Assembly: GCA_030849345.1 (NCBI GenBank) | Contig: CP102983.1 | Location: 1 to 64,000, forward strand | Source of the DNA: Candidatus Psyllophila symbiotica | GTDB taxonomy: Bacteria > Pseudomonadota > Gammaproteobacteria > Enterobacterales > Enterobacteriaceae_A | Direction: 5' to 3' | Length of the DNA stretch: 64,000 bases | Shown here: one piece after another, positions 60,944 to 64,000 of the stretch | How the letters are laid out: each line of letters opens with the position of its first letter | How positions within the stretch are numbered: position 1 is the stretch's first letter | Translations under genes and position numbers: made by a program | The notes under the pieces: model-generated | What the model saw: only the letters and a program-made list of their open reading frames with translations | What the model was told of the DNA's origin: nothing | Database searches by the model: none

Positions 60944-63451
60944 ATGATTAAAAGTTTAAATGAAATTCGCGAAACATTTCTAAAATTTTTTAAATTTAAA
61001 AAACATAAAATTATAAAAAGTAGTAAATTAATTCCAAAAAATGATAATACTATACTTTTTACTAATTCAGGTATGAATCAATTTAAAAATATTTTTTTAG
61101 GTTTAGAAAAAATAAAATATTCTAAAATTGCAACTTCACAACGTTGTATACGAGTAGGAGGAAAGCATAATGATTTAAAAAATATTGGTAAAACTTATAG
61201 ACATCATACTTTTTTTGAAATGTTAGGTAATTTTAGTTTTAGTGATTATTTTAAATTCGATGCTATTAATTATGCTTGGGAATTATTAACTAGTCAAAAA
61301 TGGTTTAATTTACCTAAAAATAAATTATTAGTTACTGTATATTCTTCTGATAAAGAAACATATAATATATGGAATAAATATATTAAGCTTCCTAAAAATA
61401 AAATTATTATAATTGGTGATAATAAAAATATTCCTTTTAAATCAGATAATTTTTGGCAAACAGGCAATAATTATCCATGTGGTCCTTGTACTGAAATTTT
61501 TTATGATAAAGGAAAACATATTAATGGAAATTTACCAGGTAATAATAATATAGGTGATAGATATATTGAAATATGGAATATAGTATTTATACAATTTATT
61601 CTTCAATATAATGGTAATATAAAACCTTTACCATATTTATCTATAGATACAGGTATGGGTTTAGAAAGAATAACATCTATATTACAAGGAGTAAATTCAA
61701 ATTATGAAATTAATTCATTTAAAAAACTAATAAATCAAATATTTAAACTTACAAATAATAAAAATATTAATGTACAATCAGTTTATATTATAGCTGATCA
61801 TATAAGAGCAATAGTTTTTTTAATTTTAGATGGTATTATTCCATCTAATGAAAATAGAGGTTATATATTAAGAAAAATAATAAGAAGAGCATTAAGACAT
61901 GGTAATAAATTAGGTATAAAAAATTTTTTTTTATATAAATTAATAAATTATTTATCAGATTTTATTGGTGATCAATATAAAAATTTTATTATTAATAAAA
62001 AAAAAATACAAAAAATAATTAAATTTGAAGAACAAAAATTTATATATTCTTTAAAAAATGGTTTAAATTTATTAAATTTAGAATTTAAAAAAATTAAAAA
62101 TAATATATTAAGTGGAAATGTAATATTTAATTTATATGATACATATGGTTTTCCTATTGATTTAATTGAAGAAATTTGTATTGAGAAAAATATTAAAATT
62201 GATAAAATTAAATTTAATTTATTAATGAATAAACAACGTTTAAAAACAAAAAATATAAATAAATTTAGAATAAAACAAAAAAAAATAATTAATTATAATT
62301 ATAATAATATTTTAAAAAAAAAATCTTTAAAAATAATAGCTATTTTTTATAAATTTAATTTAATAAATAAAATTTATTATAATGAAAAGTCAATTATAAT
62401 ATTAAATAATAATTATTTATATAACAAAAAAAAAATAGAAATTGGAGATCAAGGTATATTAATAAAATTAAATAATATATTTTTAATATATAATATTAAA
62501 AAATATAATAAAACAATATTATATTTTGGTATTATAATTAAAGGAAAATTTAAAAAAAAAGATTTTATTAAAATTATTATTAATAAAAAAAAACATTATA
62601 GTATTTTAAAAAATCATTCTGTTACACATTTATTATATAATAATTTAAAAGAAATTTTAAATAATAATATTAAAAAAAAAAAAATAAACATAAATTACAA
62701 ATATATAGTATTTGATTTTTTATGTAATAATATTAATATAAATAAAATTAATAATATTGAAAAATTAATTAATAAACAAATAATAACTAACTTACCTGTT
62801 TATAAAAAAAAATTTTTAATAAAATCATGTAAAAAATCACATGTTAATTACATAAATGAAATAGGTATATTTCATATTAAAAAAGAATATTACATTAAAA
62901 AAAATATATATAGAATTATAGCAAATACAAGTATATATTCATTAAATAATTTTCAATTTAAAAATAATATAATTAAAAATATTATGCAAATATTTAATAC
63001 TAATAAAAAAAATATTAATAATATTTTAATTAATTTAAATAAAAAAAAGAAAAAAAATGAAATTCAAATTAATAAATATAATAATTATATATATAATAAT
63101 ATTATTTTTTTTTTATTTAAAAAAATTTTTATATTTAATAAAATAAAATTAATAATAAATAATATTAAAAATATTAATATTAATTTATTAATTAATGCTA
63201 TAAGTAATTTTAAAAAAAAAATAAATCCATTAATAATTATTTTAATAATTAAAAATAAATATAGAAATTATATAATAATTAATATTACATTAAATTTAAT
63301 AAAATATATAAAACTAAATTTAATAATGAAAAATATAATTAAAAATTTAGGTGGTAAAGGTAAAACATCTAAATATTTATTAAATATAGAAATAAATAAC
63401 TTAAGTATAATAACTAAATTTTTAAAAATTATAAAATTAATTTTTATTTAA
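60944..63451 (+). CDS. alaS: alanyl-tRNA synthetase
   Basis: Class II synthetase. The catalytic core is well conserved: LFTNSGMNQFKNIFLG, TSQRCIRVGGKHNDL, RHHTFFEMLGNFSFSDYF, DTGMGLERI. The editing domain keeps its zinc ligands (HSVTH and CKKSHVNYINEIGIF), so mischarged Ser/Gly can probably be cleared. The C-Ala end keeps GGKGKTSKYL in degenerate form. 835 residues against 876. Divergence rises steeply after residue 450. Confidence 0.96.
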   Translation: MIKSLNEIRETFLKFFKFKKHKIIKSSKLIPKNDNTILFTNSGMNQFKNIFLGLEKIKYSKIATSQRCIRVGGKHNDLKNIGKTYRHHTFFEMLGNFSFSDYFKFDAINYAWELLTSQKWFNLPKNKLLVTVYSSDKETYNIWNKYIKLPKNKIIIIGDNKNIPFKSDNFWQTGNNYPCGPCTEIFYDKGKHINGNLPGNNNIGDRYIEIWNIVFIQFILQYNGNIKPLPYLSIDTGMGLERITSILQGVNSNYEINSFKKLINQIFKLTNNKNINVQSVYIIADHIRAIVFLILDGIIPSNENRGYILRKIIRRALRHGNKLGIKNFFLYKLINYLSDFIGDQYKNFIINKKKIQKIIKFEEQKFIYSLKNGLNLLNLEFKKIKNNILSGNVIFNLYDTYGFPIDLIEEICIEKNIKIDKIKFNLLMNKQRLKTKNINKFRIKQKKIINYNYNNILKKKSLKIIAIFYKFNLINKIYYNEKSIIILNNNYLYNKKKIEIGDQGILIKLNNIFLIYNIKKYNKTILYFGIIIKGKFKKKDFIKIIINKKKHYSILKNHSVTHLLYNNLKEILNNNIKKKKININYKYIVFDFLCNNININKINNIEKLINKQIITNLPVYKKKFLIKSCKKSHVNYINEIGIFHIKKEYYIKKNIYRIIANTSIYSLNNFQFKNNIIKNIMQIFNTNKKNINNILINLNKKKKKNEIQINKYNNYIYNNIIFFLFKKIFIFNKIKLIINNIKNININLLINAISNFKKKINPLIIILIIKNKYRNYIIINITLNLIKYIKLNLIMKNIIKNLGGKGKTSKYLLNIEINNLSIITKFLKIIKLIFI

Positions 63452-63471
63452 ATATTTAATTTAAACTAATA

Positions 63472-63556
63472 TACCCGGAGCGGGAATTGAACCCGCATAA
63501 CTATTTATGTTGAGGGATTTTAAGTCCCTTGTGTATACCAATTTCACCACCCGGGC
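63472..63556 (-). tRNA. tRNA-Leu(TAA)
   Basis: Acceptor GCCCGGG/TCCGGGT (with G-T pairs), anticodon TAA in CTTAAAA with stem AGGGA/TCCCT, a long variable arm, T arm GCGGGTTCAATTCCCGC, discriminator A. No encoded CCA. It follows tRNA-Cys on the same strand, as in E. coli cysT-leuZ. Confidence 0.95.
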
Positions 63557-63563
63557 TAAAATA

Positions 63564-63634
63564 AAGCGCGTTCCGGAATTGAACCGGACTACACGGATTT
63601 GCAATCCGCTACATAGCCACTTTGTTAACGCGCT
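63564..63634 (-). tRNA. tRNA-Cys(GCA)
   Basis: Acceptor AGCGCGT/ACGCGCT, anticodon GCA in TTGCAAA with stem GCGGA/TCCGT, T arm TCCGGTTCAATTCCGGA, discriminator U as required for CysRS. No encoded CCA. Nearly identical to E. coli tRNA-Cys. Confidence 0.96.
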
Positions 63635-63793
63635 ATATTTTAAAATATTTTATAAATTATATTATTAAATTTAAAATATTTTTTTAAAATAATTTTATAT
63701 GATTTAAATAAATAATAATACATATAATAATATTTTTTAAAAAAAATAAAATATTAAATTTAATTTTTTAAATTTTAATTATTGAATAATTAT

Positions 63794-64000
63794 ATGAAAA
63801 CTTTTGTAGTTAAAAAAAAAAATTTAAAAAATAATTGGTATATTATTAATGCAAAAAATCAAATTTTAGGACGTTTATCAACTGAAATAGCTAAAAGATT
63901 AATAGGAAAACATAAAACAGAATATACAACAAATTTAGATAATGGTGATTATATTATTGTTTTAAATGCTAAAAAAATTATAGTTACAGGTAATAAAAAA
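63794..64000 (+). CDS. rplM: 50S ribosomal protein L13 (partial, cut by window end)
   Basis: First 69 codons of L13: [41 protein letters not shown], and [18 protein letters not shown] match the family (about 142 residues). The window ends inside the gene. rpsI would be expected next. Confidence 0.96.
   Translation, partial: MKTFVVKKKNLKNNWYIINAKNQILGRLSTEIAKRLIGKHKTEYTTNLDNGDYIIVLNAKKIIVTGNKK

Overview
The window is a very AT-rich stretch (G+C well under 20% by eye, not computed) with about 57 protein genes, 10 tRNA genes and the RNase P RNA gene. The proteins, tRNAs and residual gene order are those of Enterobacterales. Examples are secG-infB-rbfA-rpsO-pnp, rluC-rpmF, rpmB-rpmG, rpmH-rnpA-yidC-mnmE, rlmE-ftsH, prfB-lysS, leuS-holA, ribD-ribH, tRNA-Ser(GCU)-tRNA-Arg(ACG) and tRNA-Cys-tRNA-Leu(UAA). 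The extreme base bias, Lys/Asn/Ile-rich proteins, very long poly(A) tracts inside genes, lost operon members (rimP, nusA, truB, nusB, lptE and others are missing from their usual places) and the absence of mobile elements, phage or CRISPR all point to a strongly reduced obligate insect endosymbiont. I cannot name the species. I see no amino-acid biosynthesis gene here. Genes for vitamins and cofactors are present: biotin (bioA, bioB, bioD), riboflavin (ribB, ribD, ribH) and lipoate (lipA). This suggests a B-vitamin-supplying symbiont (inference).

Layout: 1-13770 holds dnaX, rpe, greA, secG, infB (broken by two poly(A) frameshifts), rbfA, rpsO, pnp, obgE, valS, grpE and holB. 13771-14300 is a gene desert ending in the groEL terminator. 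14301-26542 has groEL-groES, mnmG, tRNA-Asp, ribD-ribH, tRNA-Gly, a 2-Cys peroxiredoxin, rpmF, rluC, rpmB-rpmG, a cold-shock gene, tRNA-Val, fabV, tRNA-Ser, tRNA-Arg, erpA and ndh. 26681-45309 has rpmH-rnpA-yidC-mnmE, ribB (probable ATT start), def, asnS, rsmA, tRNA-Val, lipA, ftsH, rlmE, glnS, dnaQ, gltX, pfkA and prfB-lysS. 45406-64000 has tRNA-fMet, gyrB, rnpB, mdfA, holA-leuS, aceF-aceE, tRNA-Phe, bioD, bioB, bioA, alaS, tRNA-Leu, tRNA-Cys and the start of rplM.

How the genes fit together: pyruvate dehydrogenase E1/E2 (aceE, aceF with one lipoyl domain) depends on LipA, which needs octanoyl chains from fatty acid synthesis, whose enoyl reductase here is FabV. ErpA can supply Fe-S clusters to LipA and BioB. 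NADH can be reoxidised by the single-subunit Ndh. The only evident metabolite-type transporter is an MdfA-like exporter. The rest is replication (clamp loader subunits, proofreading subunit, GyrB), translation and protein quality control.

The most notable observations are: (1) infB needs two separate poly(A) slippage events; (2) the leucyl-tRNA synthetase editing pocket has lost its key residues while the ValRS and AlaRS editing sites are intact; (3) RF2 has NLF in place of the SPF stop-codon motif, and no gene in the window ends in TGA; (4) PfkA carries Asn at the Mg-ligand position Asp103; (5) GrpE has a seven-copy heptad tandem repeat; (6) ribB appears to start at ATT behind a strong Shine-Dalgarno sequence.
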